The notes: a model not told the origin generated them from the letters alone. Shown: positions 28,100 through 39,827, counted from the first letter of the stretch. The stretch: DNA of 64,000 bases from Pelodera strongyloides (GCA_036852015.1 JAANDG010000011.1:108501-172500); one strand, 5' to 3'. A program made the numbers and translations.

Positions 28100-29340
28100 G
28101 TCGGACTTTAAAATAAAAGCAGAATCTACCCCCTGCTCATCTCATTTGTCTTCTGTAGTACTTGATCTGCTGGAGAGTAGCTTTTGGCTACTGTATGAAG
28201 TAGGGCCATAGTTGTTCGTTGCCCGAAAAGGCCCAACATTCGCTTGCGAAGTCCGTCAAGCAAACACGCTTCCACTGAGGCTGAAGATTTATTGATTTAT
28301 TAATATTATTGATTATTGATGTACTGTACTCGTCGAAGTAAATTGGCCAAAAGGTAATTAGTCAAAAGAGACAGGCTATTGGCCGAATTTTCCAGCTCAC
28401 ACATAAGCTACCGTTGTACTGACCCACTTAATTGTCGTAAAATATTATGTTATGAATTACTGTATCTAGAATATTGAATACTGAATATTGAATTACTGCA
28501 TCTAGAATCCGAATATTCTAAAACCGACCACATAAGGCGTTGACGTAGTTCGAGTAGAGGTCCATACTCCGACGACTGACAGCTTCCTCCATTATGTTCT
28601 TCACCTGAAAATGTAATAATTTTCAGAACTAAATTTACAACGGCCGCTCTTGGAACATATATATAAGTACTGACGAATACGAGCGATATCTGCGCAGAAG
28701 CCCTGCGACAAGATATCTACATGTAAGGGAAGTTGACAAAGTAGAGTACTTACTACAAACCTCTTTCTTCAAGTTTTCCAAAAGTTGTTTCTTTCTGATT
28801 GAATCCATATCGGGCAGACAATCATCATCAATCGATACCACACTTCCGTGACGAGTTTTTCGAACACCGACGTTTGATGCCTGGAAGGAATCTATTGTTC
28901 AATATGCTCATTACAAATGTAAAGAAATTGTTTTAGGTATGTACAGTTGTATGTAAGAGCGAAGACTTTGCTCAACTTCGTCATCAGTAACTGTTACGCA
29001 TTGTATTGTGCTCACGTAATCTGCTACAAAGTAAAACATTCAAATAGTACATGCGGCGGCTGTTGCTACCCATAATGTATATAATACGGATGCACTTTGT
29101 AGAAACAAAAATGCACCATAGCTCCGGCAAGCTCAAAGTGTGTTTTGGCTCTGGCACCTATTTAGCTAAGTACCTACTAACAACAAATTCTCTAACCGTT
29201 CTCTCCCAGTTGGTGTCGAATGATCCATATCCTTCCTCTACTGATGTACTCGTCGCCTCACTGATATTCCGCGTCGTCCGCTTTAAAAACCCGCGCGCGG
29301 AAGACGCGGCAGAATCAGCGGACAAGTGCCGGAGCACCAT
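14269..29340 (-). CDS. tbc-8: RUN and TBC domain Rab GTPase-activating protein, SGSM1/SGSM2 (TBC-8) orthologue
   Basis: RabGAP of the SGSM family; the C. elegans orthologue TBC-8 is reported to act on RAB-2 in dense-core vesicle maturation. Exons (minus strand): 29,340-29,197; 28,880-28,761; 28,604-28,529; 28,280-28,130; 27,812-27,723; [one missing]; 24,794-24,733; 21,710-21,648; 21,471-21,395; 21,203-21,094; 20,356-20,292; 20,017-19,912; 19,743-19,660; 19,351-19,288; 19,121-19,065; 18,675-18,611; 18,269-18,133; 17,645-17,565; 17,290-17,140; 16,722-16,601; 16,346-16,201; 15,847-15,777; 15,589-15,480; 15,285-15,189; 14,994-14,918; 14,717-14,627; 14,360-14,269 (TAG). All listed joins keep phase except across the missing exon, which should be about 75 nt and 2 mod 3 in length. 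Roughly 860 residues in all. The ATG at 29,340 sits one base after a TTCCAG acceptor, which suggests a trans-splice site or a 5' UTR intron. The family match extends along the whole protein, from [12 protein letters not shown] to [12 protein letters not shown]. Confidence 0.9.
18981..19015. repeat. Interstitial (GCCTAA)n array in tbc-8 intron
   Basis: Degenerate run of CCTAAG/GCCTAA units. A second run lies at 19,607-19,630. Both are in tbc-8 introns and in the orientation opposite to the 11.5 kb array. Confidence 0.75.
19660..21710 (-). other. tbc-8: tbc-8: PH-like Rab-binding region exons
   Basis: Six exons encode [67 protein letters not shown], a segment ending [20 protein letters not shown], and [12 protein letters not shown] with DYVFRIV. 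These align with the SGSM segment LLYGKNNV ... [21 protein letters not shown] ... IRLEEIVYLHCHQQ ... [22 protein letters not shown] ... DYVFRII, the region described as binding Rab proteins such as RAB9. Every boundary keeps phase. Confidence 0.87.
22595..22800 (+). repeat. tRNA-derived SINE-like element in tbc-8 intron
   Basis: A tRNA-like head (GTGGTCCAGTGGCAGCGCG as box A, TGTTCGATTCC as box B) is followed by a body containing GGCGAGGGAATCATGGGCGA and TCCCTCCTGG. The same body recurs at about 56,875-57,030. The head does not fold into an intact tRNA by eye, as the T-stem pairs poorly, so it is not a functional tRNA gene. Confidence 0.6.
24020..24380. repeat. ~90-bp AT-rich minisatellite, three copies
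   Basis: GTTATTGAATAATATGAAT starts units at about 24,111, 24,202 and 24,292, a period of 90-91 bp. Almost no G or C is present. It abuts the poly-G tract that follows. Confidence 0.85.
24387..24597. repeat. ~200-bp near-homopolymer G tract ending in A12
   Basis: Nearly uninterrupted G with scattered A and T from 24,387 to 24,585, then 12 A. It lies in the tbc-8 intron upstream of the exon at 21,710. The glycine- and proline-rich ORFs read through it are artefacts. Confidence 0.9.
26335..26695. repeat. (GA)n arrays with GACTCATCCGCGA punctuation, tbc-8 intron
   Basis: (GA)n blocks at 26,335-26,362 and 26,500-26,692. In the second, GACTCATCCGCGAGAG recurs three times between GA runs, so it is a higher-order tandem rather than a plain microsatellite. 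Confidence 0.8.
27250..27500 (+). repeat. Second tRNA-like SINE candidate
   Basis: A tRNA-like head has TAGCGTAATGC (box-A-like) and GGGTTCGATTCCC (box B) at 27,268-27,325. A non-tRNA body extends to about 27,500. Only one copy is present in the window, so the class is inferred. Confidence 0.4.
27723..28604 (-). other. tbc-8: tbc-8: N-terminal RUN domain exons
   Basis: Three exons encode the RUN domain start. They show [11 protein letters not shown], then [17 protein letters not shown] and [17 protein letters not shown], then [19 protein letters not shown], matching the SGSM pattern VKQIMEEAVTRK ... AVEACVLHGLKRR ... HLWIRTALFEKVLDKIVHYL. The linker before CWIIEAL is about 20 residues shorter than in the vertebrate proteins. 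RUN domains usually bind small GTPases or motor adaptors. The exon 24,794-24,733 ([16 protein letters not shown]) finishes this region and matches VGPCALEYTKMK. Confidence 0.85.
27906..28096. repeat. (GA)n / 44-bp poly(A) / (GA)n composite, tbc-8 intron
   Basis: A GA tract, then about 44 A (28,004-28,047), then a second GA tract. It fills most of the intron between RUN exons 28,130 and 27,812. Confidence 0.9.
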
Positions 29341-30905
29341 CCTGGAATGAATAAAAACATTCAAGCGGTGTGGCACGTGATTTGTGAAGCATATATATAT
29401 GGACATACATTGAGGGACACAAGTGGAAAAAATCGAAACTTTGTCATAGGAAAACACATGATGATGCCTAGGAATGTACAATGATGTAAAAATGAGAAAA
29501 ACATGAAACTTTAAAAAGGTTACACGCAGATAAAGAGAAAAGTGAGGATGATTTTCTACCATATGTCATCTCTGATTTTGACTAATTACGTGAAAGAAAA
29601 ATGGAAAGCACTCAGAAGAAGTGTTCTCCTATTTGTGAGCATCACGAAAACTTCAAGAAATCAAAAAAGCTTTCGGTCACTATGCATTTTTTCCGGAAAT
29701 GCCCGCGAAGCGGAGAAATTGCGTGTTCCGCATGGATGAATTTTCATTCCATCGGAAACGTGGAATTCTACTTAACAAGAAGACAAGATGTTGAAGAAAA
29801 CATGGAAAAAACTTTTGACTTTTATTCAGAGATCGGAAAGGTGTCGACGTAACAGGAAATCGGGTATTACTCTGATACAGGGTAAAATTATGGAAAGTAG
29901 ATAAAATGCTCGTGAAGTTACTATCAAGCAGTGACAAATAAGGTATGTATCGTCAAAGTAAATACAAGCGGTTATAATAGAATCTAGATATGAGGCTAGT
30001 CAAAAAAACAAATACATATATATGGCATGTATATGGCATAATATGGTATCGCCACCGTAACACCTAACAGATATGACATAACAGGAAATCAGGTATTACT
30101 GTATTACAAGGTTATATTATAAAATGCTGGTCAATAAGAACTATCAACATAATCTGCAACCATTTGGGATCCCGGTCATTTTGGCATCTTTTATACACAA
30201 GTCACGGCCACATGACCTTAGCTATAAAACATGTCTTTTTAATTTGGAAAAATAATCAAAATTGACAATTTCTTGGGCATTATTTTATTTTCCAGGCAAA
30301 TTAACCCATGCAGGAGCATTTTATTGAGAGAATAAATCTTCCCACGCAAAATAATAAAGAACAAATTGCCAAATTGAATATACCGGGCATTGACCGAGAA
30401 AAATGCCTTACAAAGAGAAAAATAAAAAAATATTTAATTTATTGTTTAGTGTAGAAGCTTATAAAGGATTAAAACACGTGTTGGAACTGATATGGGAACT
30501 TTTCTTTTTCTTTTTCTCTGTGAAACTCTGTGAAAAAAAAGGAAAAACATTTTATCCGTTTATCATATTTTATATATCATGTCATGTGGAAGTTCAATTA
30601 GTCTTCTAGTGCTCAAAAAAAACATAAGAAAAGAACAGGGTGAATATGTGTTTCGTTCAATGAAAGCTTTCGTTTCAGCACCAATATCTTTATGATTATA
30701 TATATGCGAAGCCAGTCAAGCATTCAATTGTTTGAAAAGGTGGGCTTCCTTATTATTATGATATCATCTGTTTGCCTTTAAACAATAAACATCTTGAGAA
30801 GAATTGATTAAAATACAGAACGCATGCTTCTTTTAGACAAGGGAAACTCCTCAGCCAAATATTTTGACTACTTTAACTTTAATACTCTATATCATTTTAT
30901 AGTAA

Positions 30906-31087
30906 AGCGAAATACCGGCCGTTTTTTGAATCACATCGAATATACTAGCATTCGCATGCAGTGTATGCAAATGAACATAGATTAGAATAAAAAATCGAGC
31001 TAAATTCGAGAAAATTAGCATAAATACGCAAGAATTCAGTTGTCCCAAAAAAATATTTCGTTTCAAACCCGGCCGGTATATTTCGCT
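30906..31087. mobile_element. TTAA MITE, AGCGAAATA family
   Basis: 182-bp copy with GTAA on the left and TTAA on the right (31,088-31,091). The interior TATGCAAATGA and TAAATTCGAG blocks are present. The right end is CCGGCCGGTATATTTCGCT. Confidence 0.78.
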
Positions 31088-31179
31088 TTAAGATTAATAC
31101 TCTATATCATTTATATTAAGAAGATATGAACATTCAATTTACACAACAGTTTAAACACCTCGTACTGCTCTGGTCTTCA

Positions 31180-31375
31180 CCCGCGCAGAGCGCCGCGTAC
31201 CATCCCGCCTTGTGCGCTTTTGCAGAGGCGCACAAGGCGGGAAAGTGAGCGGCGCTCTGCGCGGGTATGTCTGCAGCGCACTATGCGGGAAAGTCGGCGG
31301 CGCTCTACGCGGGTTAGTGCGCGGCGCTCTATGCGGGTAAGTTCGCGGCGCTCTACGCGGTTACACTAGCCATTA
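31180..31375. repeat. GC-rich double-stem hairpin followed by GGCGCTCTACGCGG array
   Basis: CCGCGCAGAGCGCCGC at 31,181 pairs with GCGGCGCTCTGCGCGG ending near 31,264. Nested inside, CCCGCCTTGTGCGC pairs with GCGCACAAGGCGGG. Downstream, GCGGCGCTCTACGCGGGT-like units repeat about four times. Confidence 0.85.
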
Positions 31376-32909
31376 GGCTTCTCCCCTTGCCCCGCCCATT
31401 TCACAATATAAAAAATATCATACAAAGCGATAAAATAATTTTATTAATTCAACATTGATAGAAAAAATAAAATGAAAGCAAAACATTTTAAACCATTAAA
31501 AATAACTCGAAATAGACTGCGAATTGATCAAACTTGAGGAACTTACTTTCATAATATTAACGAAATAGACTGCTAGCAAAAGTTTCATCAATATAAGTCT
31601 CTATACAATACTATACAACATAGTTATTCATATCAATAACTTCTAGACGTTACTAGAGGAATTAAGGAACAGCAGTTAAGTAAACTTAGGGACTTTGCGG
31701 TTGTATACGGTTACAATCTACAACAAAATGAGGCAAGCTGCGAATAAACTGTGTAATAAGTAACTATAATAGATATTCAGCTACTGTGGAACTATTTTGT
31801 ATAGAACTAGCCAGTATTTATCAAGAAACACTTGAGAACCCCAAAGACGACCGCGACCGCGCGACTTCTTCTTGAAGTACCAAACTCTGCAGAACTTGCA
31901 GGCGCTTTAATTGTTGAAGGAAGAGGTGGGATCTGCAATTTGCAATATTTAGATGCATGAGTATGGGGGCAAACATTACGTTCAATAAGGGTCTAAATTC
32001 TAAATTCCCAGTACATCTAATTGATCTAATAAAACATTCCGGTACACGTCCTTGGAGGAAAATTAACTTGTTTTCGGCAGATGTGCAGCATTTAACGCTT
32101 ACTGAATAATAATGAAACAATAATAAACATACCTATGTTTTCCTTGTTCGTACTAAATTGTTCCGAAATGCCAGAACCTTCACCTTTGTAAATTTTTAAC
32201 CATCAACAGGCGAGGGATTCTGGACGTTTGGCGATTGCTGTTGCGCACTAAAACATATAAGCTATCATAAACAACTATTGTCTTTGTATGCATAATCATT
32301 TGCGCGTAATGTATGTATGTAGAGAGAGAGTTGTGCAACGTAAGGATCACAAGCAGCCTATGCTTCCGGTATAAAATATTTCAAGATACAATAAGTAGAA
32401 AAAAGATACTTACAATTAGCGCTTCTCATTGATTGATGTCGTAGGTCGTACGTCCATAGCGCAAGGATTCCATAGCCGTAAGGCTCATTCCTTCAGCCTT
32501 ACGGCATAATTCCTTCAGCCTTACGGGATACAGACATATGCTTTTTCATCCTGCACATCCTGCACCTGCTGCAGACATCCTGCACAATAAGCAATAGACA
32601 ATAAACATAAGAACAGTTCATCAAAAAACGTCAATGGACCTTGAAGTGAATAAAACCTTAAAATGTACTAAATTCTATCATATGTACTCGTCGGGATGAC
32701 AATGGAAGATTCACTTAAACAGTAAACAAAGAATTATACACAACAAACTAAACAAACGGAAAATAATACGAAAACGAAAGGAGAAAAAATAAAAAAATGA
32801 GAAAAAAGTGCACTTTAGCGGCGAAACTCCATTATTTGTGGCAACTATTTGTTGCAACTACGGTATTGCAGCTGAAAATAATTTCTTGAGAGAAGAATTT
32901 TCGCGAGTG

Positions 32910-33155
32910 CGCGGCGCTCTATGCGGGAATGTACGCGGGAAAGTATGCGCTCGCAGCTGGGCGATCCAAATTGTCAAAATTGAGATTTCGGAGACATTGC
33001 TCCGGAAGCCCACCGTGCGGCGCTCTATGCGGGAAAGTATGCGCGCACACCGTGATCATGCGGGAAAGTACGCGCGCACAGTCAGATCATGCGGGAAAGT
33101 ATGCGCGCATACCCAGAACGTGCGGGAAAGTCTGCGGCGCTCTGCGCGCCACAGA
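32910..33155. repeat. GCGGGAAAGTATGCGCGCA tandem array
   Basis: Units built on ATGCGGGAAAGTATGCGCGC recur about six times with spacers such as CACCGTGATC and CAGTCAGATC. The units are related to the 31.2 kb array. The arginine-rich ORFs across it are by-products. Confidence 0.8.
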
Positions 33156-34279
33156 ACGTAGTGATTGTAATATGGTGCTCGAAGTTTATGTCCAAGTCGC
33201 AAACCCCTTATTTACGCTTATGCGGACATATCAATTATGTGTTTCTGACCAGCAATTGGGCCAATCACTCTCACTAATGGAGTGTTCTATGCATCAGATA
33301 GGAGTCAGGGATAAGTGGCTAATTACAGGGTTGTTATGATAATAAAGTTGTAGAAGCAATTTAGGCAATTGGAGTAATAAAAGGGTGTAAAAGCGAAGAT
33401 ATACTTGTTTTTGTGCCAGCACTTCGGAAATGTTACATGAATTAATCTCAATTTCAACATATCAATATTTATTCAAAACTTGTGATGGTAAGAATTAAAA
33501 CAGACAAGACGCAGCTAACTATAAGACGGCAAACGCACGCTTTGCGAATACATGGCATCCATGTGGCGCACATTTGTTACAGCGCCATATGTGCGCCACA
33601 TGTAAGCCACCTGTATGCACCTTCCACGCATACAATGATGCAAATTAGGAGCGAAACAATATATTTGCTGTTTTTACGCGGCACGTGCGTGAAGTTTTGA
33701 GTGAAAAGCCACAGCAGTGTACCACTTACAAAGAAAACGAGCAGAATGAACTTGCCGTAGAACATTCGACAAAGTTTACTATTACCGTTCATAAACCACA
33801 AAATTTATTCATTCATTCAAGCGATAATTACAATTGGTCTATATTCCAAAACACACTCATAAAAACCACTAATTTGTATGTAGCTCAACGAACTCGGTAA
33901 TTTGTTCCCGTGAGTCCCTCATTAATTATTTAAATGCAGCTAATTATGCGGATGATAGAATTATACTCATAGCAATTAGAAGTGTAATGGCTCATGGGCA
34001 CAACAAGTTTAGGAATGAAATTAGGATCAATGGTCATGGAAATTACCAATTCTAGTTGTGAAAGTCCTCGGTGAACGTTTTATAGATGATTTATAAATGA
34101 ATTTACCAAGAATAACACCGAACAGGTGGTAATCATGCGTATTATTGGAATGTTCTGTTGCAGAAACTGTAAATTCGTAAAAGCTTCAGGTTGGTTGCGC
34201 ATTCTATATTGATTCAGTGTTTTTATCTCTCCTGTTTGTAATTTATAGTATTCACAATTTTTATGGAATAAAGAGTTAA

Positions 34280-34785
34280 AGCGAAATGTTACCCGGTTTG
34301 GGGTTTTTTGTTCAAAATAGTTCAAAAACGTCTGAATACGAAAATAAACATAAAAAAACAAGCAACTAAGTCGAAATTAGAAAAAAAGCTACTTAAAATT
34401 TGTATTTTGTATGGAAAAGGTCAAAAGGGGTCTACTACCCCCGTTTTTGGCACGTTCGCAGACCCCTGTATGAATTATTTTGAAAATTTTATTTTCCCTC
34501 CAGAAAAAACCGTGGATTGTACATTGACGTAGCCTTCGTTTGAACAAATTGGTGTTACGTGCCTGCGTGCTTCCATGTACCATCAAATACAATTTCTGCC
34601 ATGGAAGGGCGTGGCAAAGTGGTAGAGTTCTCGCCATTGGTGCGAGGACTCTCTGGTTCGATTCCTACGGTGGTCAACTGTTTTTGCATGAAATCCAGCA
34701 TTCCAAAAATAAGCATCAGTATTTCTGGTTCTGCGTCCAAATACTTCATTTGCGCATTTCGTGAGAAAGGGGCTGGTAGTTCGCT
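34280..34785. mobile_element. Larger TTAA element containing a tRNA-like segment
   Basis: TTAA at 34,276-34,279, then AGCGAAATGTTACCCGG; the right end is GTTCGCT then TTAA (34,786-34,789). 506 bp. Inside, 34,609-34,681 has tRNA-like boxes (GTGGCAAAGTGGTAGAG, CTGGTTCGATTCC) and a CTCGC/GCGAG anticodon-like stem. Confidence 0.5.
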
Positions 34786-34789
34786 TTAA

Positions 34790-35123
34790 AGGGAATATGT
34801 AGGCCCTTTTTGAAGTTAAGCTTTATTAATAGAATGCGTGTTGTCCATTAAGGAAACAATAACAAAAGTTGTCTACAATTACCCACTTAAAAGAAAATCA
34901 ATTACAAAGCTCGCCTTTTCCATAGTGAACGCTAATTCGGACCCCTTGCATAAATTTGGGTCTGATTGAAAAATTTCAGTTTAAATCGGCAAATAGCAAG
35001 ATTCAAGATGCAGCGCATTCCAATTTCGTATTTACATATTCAGTCGCCTATTTAAATTAACGTCTGGTATGGAAACGCTAGTTTCGCTTTTTTTTGCTCA
35101 TTTTGAGTGCCTACATATTCCCT
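34790..35123. mobile_element. Second TTAA MITE family (AGGGAATATGTAGGC termini)
   Basis: 334-bp element with perfect 15-bp terminal inverted repeats, AGGGAATATGTAGGC and GCCTACATATTCCCT. It is flanked by TTAA at 34,786-34,789 and 35,124-35,127. It has no coding capacity. Confidence 0.85.
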
Positions 35124-35874
35124 TTAATAATAAGAGGATAATTTTTCGTGGGCATTTCATTTAATGATTTTTTCTTCTCAAATTCAACGTACAAAATTGA
35201 GAAAAAGAAATAAAAGAAAAAAAGAGAGAAAGAAAGAAAAAAGAAAGAAAGAAAAGAAAAGAAAAAGAAAATAAAGGAAAAAGAAGAAAAAAAAGAGAAA
35301 AGGAACAAAACACAAGTTTCACAAACTGAGTGGAAAACAAGTGCTTGCTTGATTGGACCAAGGAACTACATCCTATTCACCTAATTGCTAGGGCGTAATT
35401 GCATCATAAACGCAAGTTGTTTTTCGTTTACGCAAACCTCAAACAATTGCAACCAATGGTCAAAACAATATTAATTATATTGCAGAAAGTTTCTGCAGGT
35501 TGCAGAGAATCGTCACGAAATAATGCTACTTTCTCTTTGAACGACATAACTGCCGGTTCTTGAAACGTATGATGGACAGCTGCATTCTTATGTATTTATG
35601 CTACGTGCGCTCGAATTGAGCTCGATTATTATACCGCTTTAAGTCAGTGTATCTATACAAATTAATAGGATTTATCACGGTCTGTTTGTTAATTTATTTT
35701 TAAAGTTTATTCCAGTTTCCAGTAACTTCCAGGAAATGTTGTATACTAAATAAAAATGAGCATTAATATTAATGCATTATGTGTCATGCTTACGCAAAGA
35801 AATATGCAAAGAAATACCTAGAAAGGCCTTTACGCAGCTATAAATGCAAACAAATACCTAGAATTAAACTATCA

Positions 35875-36000
35875 TAGGAAACGGAGAAACCCATTTGGCG
35901 ACGGTTCCCGATTTTTCCATGGGACAAATAATTTGTGACCACTTGATGACCTTGTGGTGACCAAGTTTTCTCGAAAACCGTCGTCAGTGATACTTCTAGC
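35875..36000. repeat. GGTGACCA-rich dispersed repeat, copy 1
   Basis: Contains CCATTTGGCGACGGTT, GTGACCACTTGATGACC and AAAACCGTCGTCAGTG. Related copies lie at about 36,660-36,845 and 41,868-41,972; the last has CACAGGAAA and TTTTCCTGTG at its ends, as a MITE would. Confidence 0.55.
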
Positions 36001-37102
36001 TGACTAAAATTAAAACTATCATTCGCTTCACCTCGGTGCATATTTTGTTGAAAGTAATTAGTCAAGAAACACTCTAAGATTCTAATACATTTTTGTTTTA
36101 TGGGCATTTGTTCATAACATAAAAAAAGACATTTACAATTTGCGGTAGGCGTTTTCGCACGCAATCACAATTTTAAACTTCCACATATAAAGAAAATGTC
36201 CATTGAAGTTTCTTCACGCCTACACTTTATACGGGAAAAAGGACGGGAACAAAGAGCAGTTTGTTGTTTGATTTATGGTGGGATTTCAAAGATTCAAAGT
36301 ATCCAAAAAAATCGGTGTGAATCTCTCAATACTACTAGTATTTTTGCACGAAACCTGCATATATAATATGAAAAATTAAAAAAGTGTTCTCGTGTAGTTC
36401 CACAATACGGAAATTTTCACCATACTTTGAAACTCTATTATCCACGTGAAAATTTTCTATGCCTTATCGTATGCCGTTAAACCTTTACTGCCATTAAACT
36501 TTCGTTATCAACATACGGAAACTTGGACTGTTGGATCTTGGTCCCGTGAAAAATGGTCACTCTTCAAAAACAATAGTTGATTTGATATGTTGCAAGTTTG
36601 ATTTTGTTGTGCTCGCCTACGTTTTCTTTCTTTCACGGTTACAAAGTTCAGAATAACCTTTTCGTGGAAGTGAATGCACAGGAAAACGGTGTAATTGCCC
36701 AAACCACATTAAAACCGTCAGTAGCCGGTCACCAATTTTTTTTCACCGAAAAAACTAGTTGGTGACCCAGTGGTGACCAGTTGATGACAGTTTTCTAGAA
36801 AAGTTGGTCATGACAAGGTCACCAAGTGGTCATCGGTTGCAACTTGTGAAAGCATAAATGATAAATAAATGTTACTTGACCACTTCCCACGTACAATTAA
36901 TTAATGTCGAGCACGAGTTGTCTCCCCAGAGAGTATCGTTTTCTCTCTCAATGTTGATGTTTTGGCTCAAAGCACTTGGCTTAATTAGACGAGTTAGTCA
37001 TGTGTTCAGGGCAATTGCTAAAGGAAAAGTCAGAAACAAACAAGGAATACTGATCGACGTCAGAGATCAGAGCCCTGTTTCAAAAATATTCTAGTTTAAA
37101 TT

Positions 37103-37134
37103 GGCTAGGCTTAGTCTTAGGCTTAGGCTTAGGT
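37103..37134. repeat. Interstitial TTAGGC run
   Basis: Degenerate TTAGGC/CTTAGG units. A shorter CCTAAGCCTAAGCC run lies at 44,716-44,730. Confidence 0.7.
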
Positions 37135-37694
37135 TGAAAAATCTTACAGCGACATCAACGCTTAATTAGTGTTACGCAACTGGCATAGGAAAAAGCACGA
37201 CGGAAGCATAACAGCCATAGTTATAGTGATACCAGGCGGAAGAAGAGCCATTGCAGGCTCTTCTCCGACTGGAGGTGGCATCAGCCTTCCCCAAATGTGC
37301 ATTCTTCGTTGAAAAATTGCCATTCTTAACTTAAACGCCTGAAACGTAGAAAACGTGATGGCGGAGTTGTTTGGCTTGCCGCAATACTGTACTCCTTTAT
37401 CCCCGAAAGCCGACTTGAGATATTCTAATTTTCGTTGCGGTCGTAAAAGCAAAAAAAATGACAAACTCTTCTCCTTTATATAATAAGAATTGTGAAAATC
37501 ATAGTAATGGCGTAAGTATGCGCCATAATCACGACTAAAAGGTTTACATGACGGCTAGGATGTAATTTTTCACGTGAGAACGAGAAAATTATATAAAATT
37601 TCCACTTATCCGCTAATCAAATTTCGGAGTGGAACTTTGCCAATTTACGCGAGGGCGTACAATTTGAATTCAAGAAGAAAATAAAAGGATTTAA

Positions 37695-37866
37695 AGTGAT
37701 ATAACGGCCGGTTTTTGAAAACTATGCTGGACCATTGAATTGTTTATGTTGTATGCAAATTGAAACAGTTAGACAAAAAATCTCGCATCATCGCACAATA
37801 ATATGCACACACTACATGGGACTACATCGGCCGGTGGACTTTTCAAAAACCGGTTGTCATACCGCT
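37695..37866. mobile_element. TTAA MITE relative (AGTGATATAACGGCCGG)
   Basis: TTAA precedes (37,691-37,694); the right end ATACCGCT is followed by TTCA. The ends show ACGGCCGGTTTTTGAAAA and AAAACCGG. It is a diverged copy of the AGCG family. Confidence 0.6.
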
Positions 37867-38617
37867 TTCAAGAGGAAATAAAGGGAAGGTTAAGTTTGGA
37901 TAATACCGATAGCCATAATATAACGCAAAATTAATTATGTTATTAATTAGAGATGTTAATTAGAGTCGTCACCGGCTTTCTTAGGGTTCTGAGAATAACT
38001 ATATTGAAGAGTTCCTAAATATCCTAAAAGTTCTTATTGTTAGGAAAGTACATTACATTAGGACAGTATGTAAGACAATAGCAGTTAAATGATAAATATA
38101 CATTACCAGAAAATGTATTTGCATGTATGCTATCATATCCATATCACAAACATTCACATAGAACTCAAATCTCTGTTATGACGTGTATGCATCAGCTTTG
38201 TTTAAAGCGGAAGAACAGACGGTTTTGATACGGATTTTGGGTAAATGCAGTCCCCTGTAACATATGCAAATTAGTATGATTAGAATAAAAAAATCGAGCT
38301 CAATTCGAGGTCACTATGACGTCCATCGTACGTTTCAAAAACCGACCTCAATGTACGGTGAGGGAGAAATTAGAATATAAAGCATCATAGGAATGCATAT
38401 CCTATTTTCTATTCTAATTTCCTCCTAATTTTGTGCCGAGTGCATTAGGAGAAGCGTTAATTAGAGAAGCAGATGCCCACAATGAATTTCGCAGTTCATT
38501 CACTACAAGAATTAGAAAAAAAACACGTCATAAAATGTAGTCGAGTATGATTATGAGAAAAAATATTCGAAAGTAAGCCAAGTATTCAAAGTTATGATAG
38601 AGATTAGAGTTGCGAGG

Positions 38618-38769
38618 AGAGAAACAGAGAGACAGAGAGACAGAGAGACAGAGAGACAGAGAGACAGAGAGACAGAGAGACAGAGAGACAGAGAGACAGA
38701 GAGACAGAGAGACAGAGAGACAGAGAGACAGAGAGACAGAGAGACAGAGAGATAGAGAGATAGAGAGAT

Positions 38770-38808
<39 letters not shown>

Positions 38809-38828
38809 CACACACAGAGAGAGAGAGG
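38618..38828. repeat. Octamer microsatellite (GAGACAGA)n
   Basis: About 17 perfect 8-bp units, then GATAGAGA and GACAGACA variants. The serine/leucine/cysteine ORFs on the minus strand are its translation and not genes. Confidence 0.95.
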
Positions 38829-39827
38829 TAACATATGTAGATGATAGATCTCATAGAGATTTCGATAATAAAGGCTTACTGCTGGTAGCGGTGTTATGCA
38901 TATATGCTAGCGGCTTGTTGACGGTTTTTAAAGAGTAAAGTAATTATTGGAAATGTTTCCTACATCAACTTTGGTTGCTGCATTACTGCTTGTGGAGGAA
39001 AGTAAGGTACGAGTTCATAGAAGCTGACAGAGGTTGTAGGATAGGTTGACGTGGGGTTTAATACTTTTGTTGGGGGTTTGTAATTAGGAACAATTTTTTT
39101 AGAAATGACAAGTTTCACTCTCAGAGATCGTTTCTAATGATGTTTCGCGAGTCGTTTTATTTTGAACACGGCTCACGGGTTGAGTCGAGAGTCGTTTTAT
39201 TTTGGGCGCGACTCGCGGCTCAACCCGTAACCGTTCTCTGTTAGAAAGGTGACACGGCTCGTCAACAAGCGACTCGCGAGCCGGCTCGCAAAATGAGTCG
39301 CTTTGACCCCACTCTAGGCTAATCCGCACATAAACGGCAAATAATGGCGGTTCAGTGAATTTATCCAATTTTGCTGTGCGAATAACTTACAATTAATGCA
39401 TTACTCATAACTTATTACATTTAGATTGTTTCTTGGAAAGAGAACCAATAAAGCCGTAAAAAAGACAGGTGAAATCAAATATATTCGCCTTCCAGCATGG
39501 TTTTGGGCCAAAATTTCTAACCCTTGGTTTATGAGGAATTATTTTCCATATATGATGCTCGAAATTGAGCCAAACACGTGCCAAACTAACGCCATATTGA
39601 AGCGGCGGGAATGGTGCGGGCCACAACAGCGCTGAACAAACTTCCGGAGTTTCTCTTGTGCGTTCCAGACAGTTTAGTTGAAGAATTTGATGTATAAGTC
39701 AAAGATTTTAAGAATTTTTGTCTGATTAAGAAAACGTCGTCATTGGCGTCTGGCTGTCAACTGACAGTGACAATCAAGTATTCAAAGCCCCGAAGTCGGA
39801 AGATTGGATGAAAAACATTTTAAGAGG

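Noticed and set aside
32808..33339. Arginine-rich plus-strand ORFs
   Set aside because: They track the GCGGGAAAGT tandem array.
34609..34681. Functional tRNA-Gln-like gene
   Set aside because: A and B boxes and an anticodon-like stem are present, but the T-stem and acceptor stem do not pair well, and it lies inside a TTAA element.
37162..37464. 100-codon minus-strand ORF
   Set aside because: No motif. It overlaps the recurring 22-bp motif and its homologous flank, so it is more likely part of a repeat.
38528..38854. Long minus-strand ORFs of Ser/Leu/Cys
   Set aside because: Pure translation of the (GAGACAGA)n microsatellite. The same holds for ORFs over (GA)n at 4.3, 10.4, 26.5, 39.9, 40.8 and 44.0 kb.
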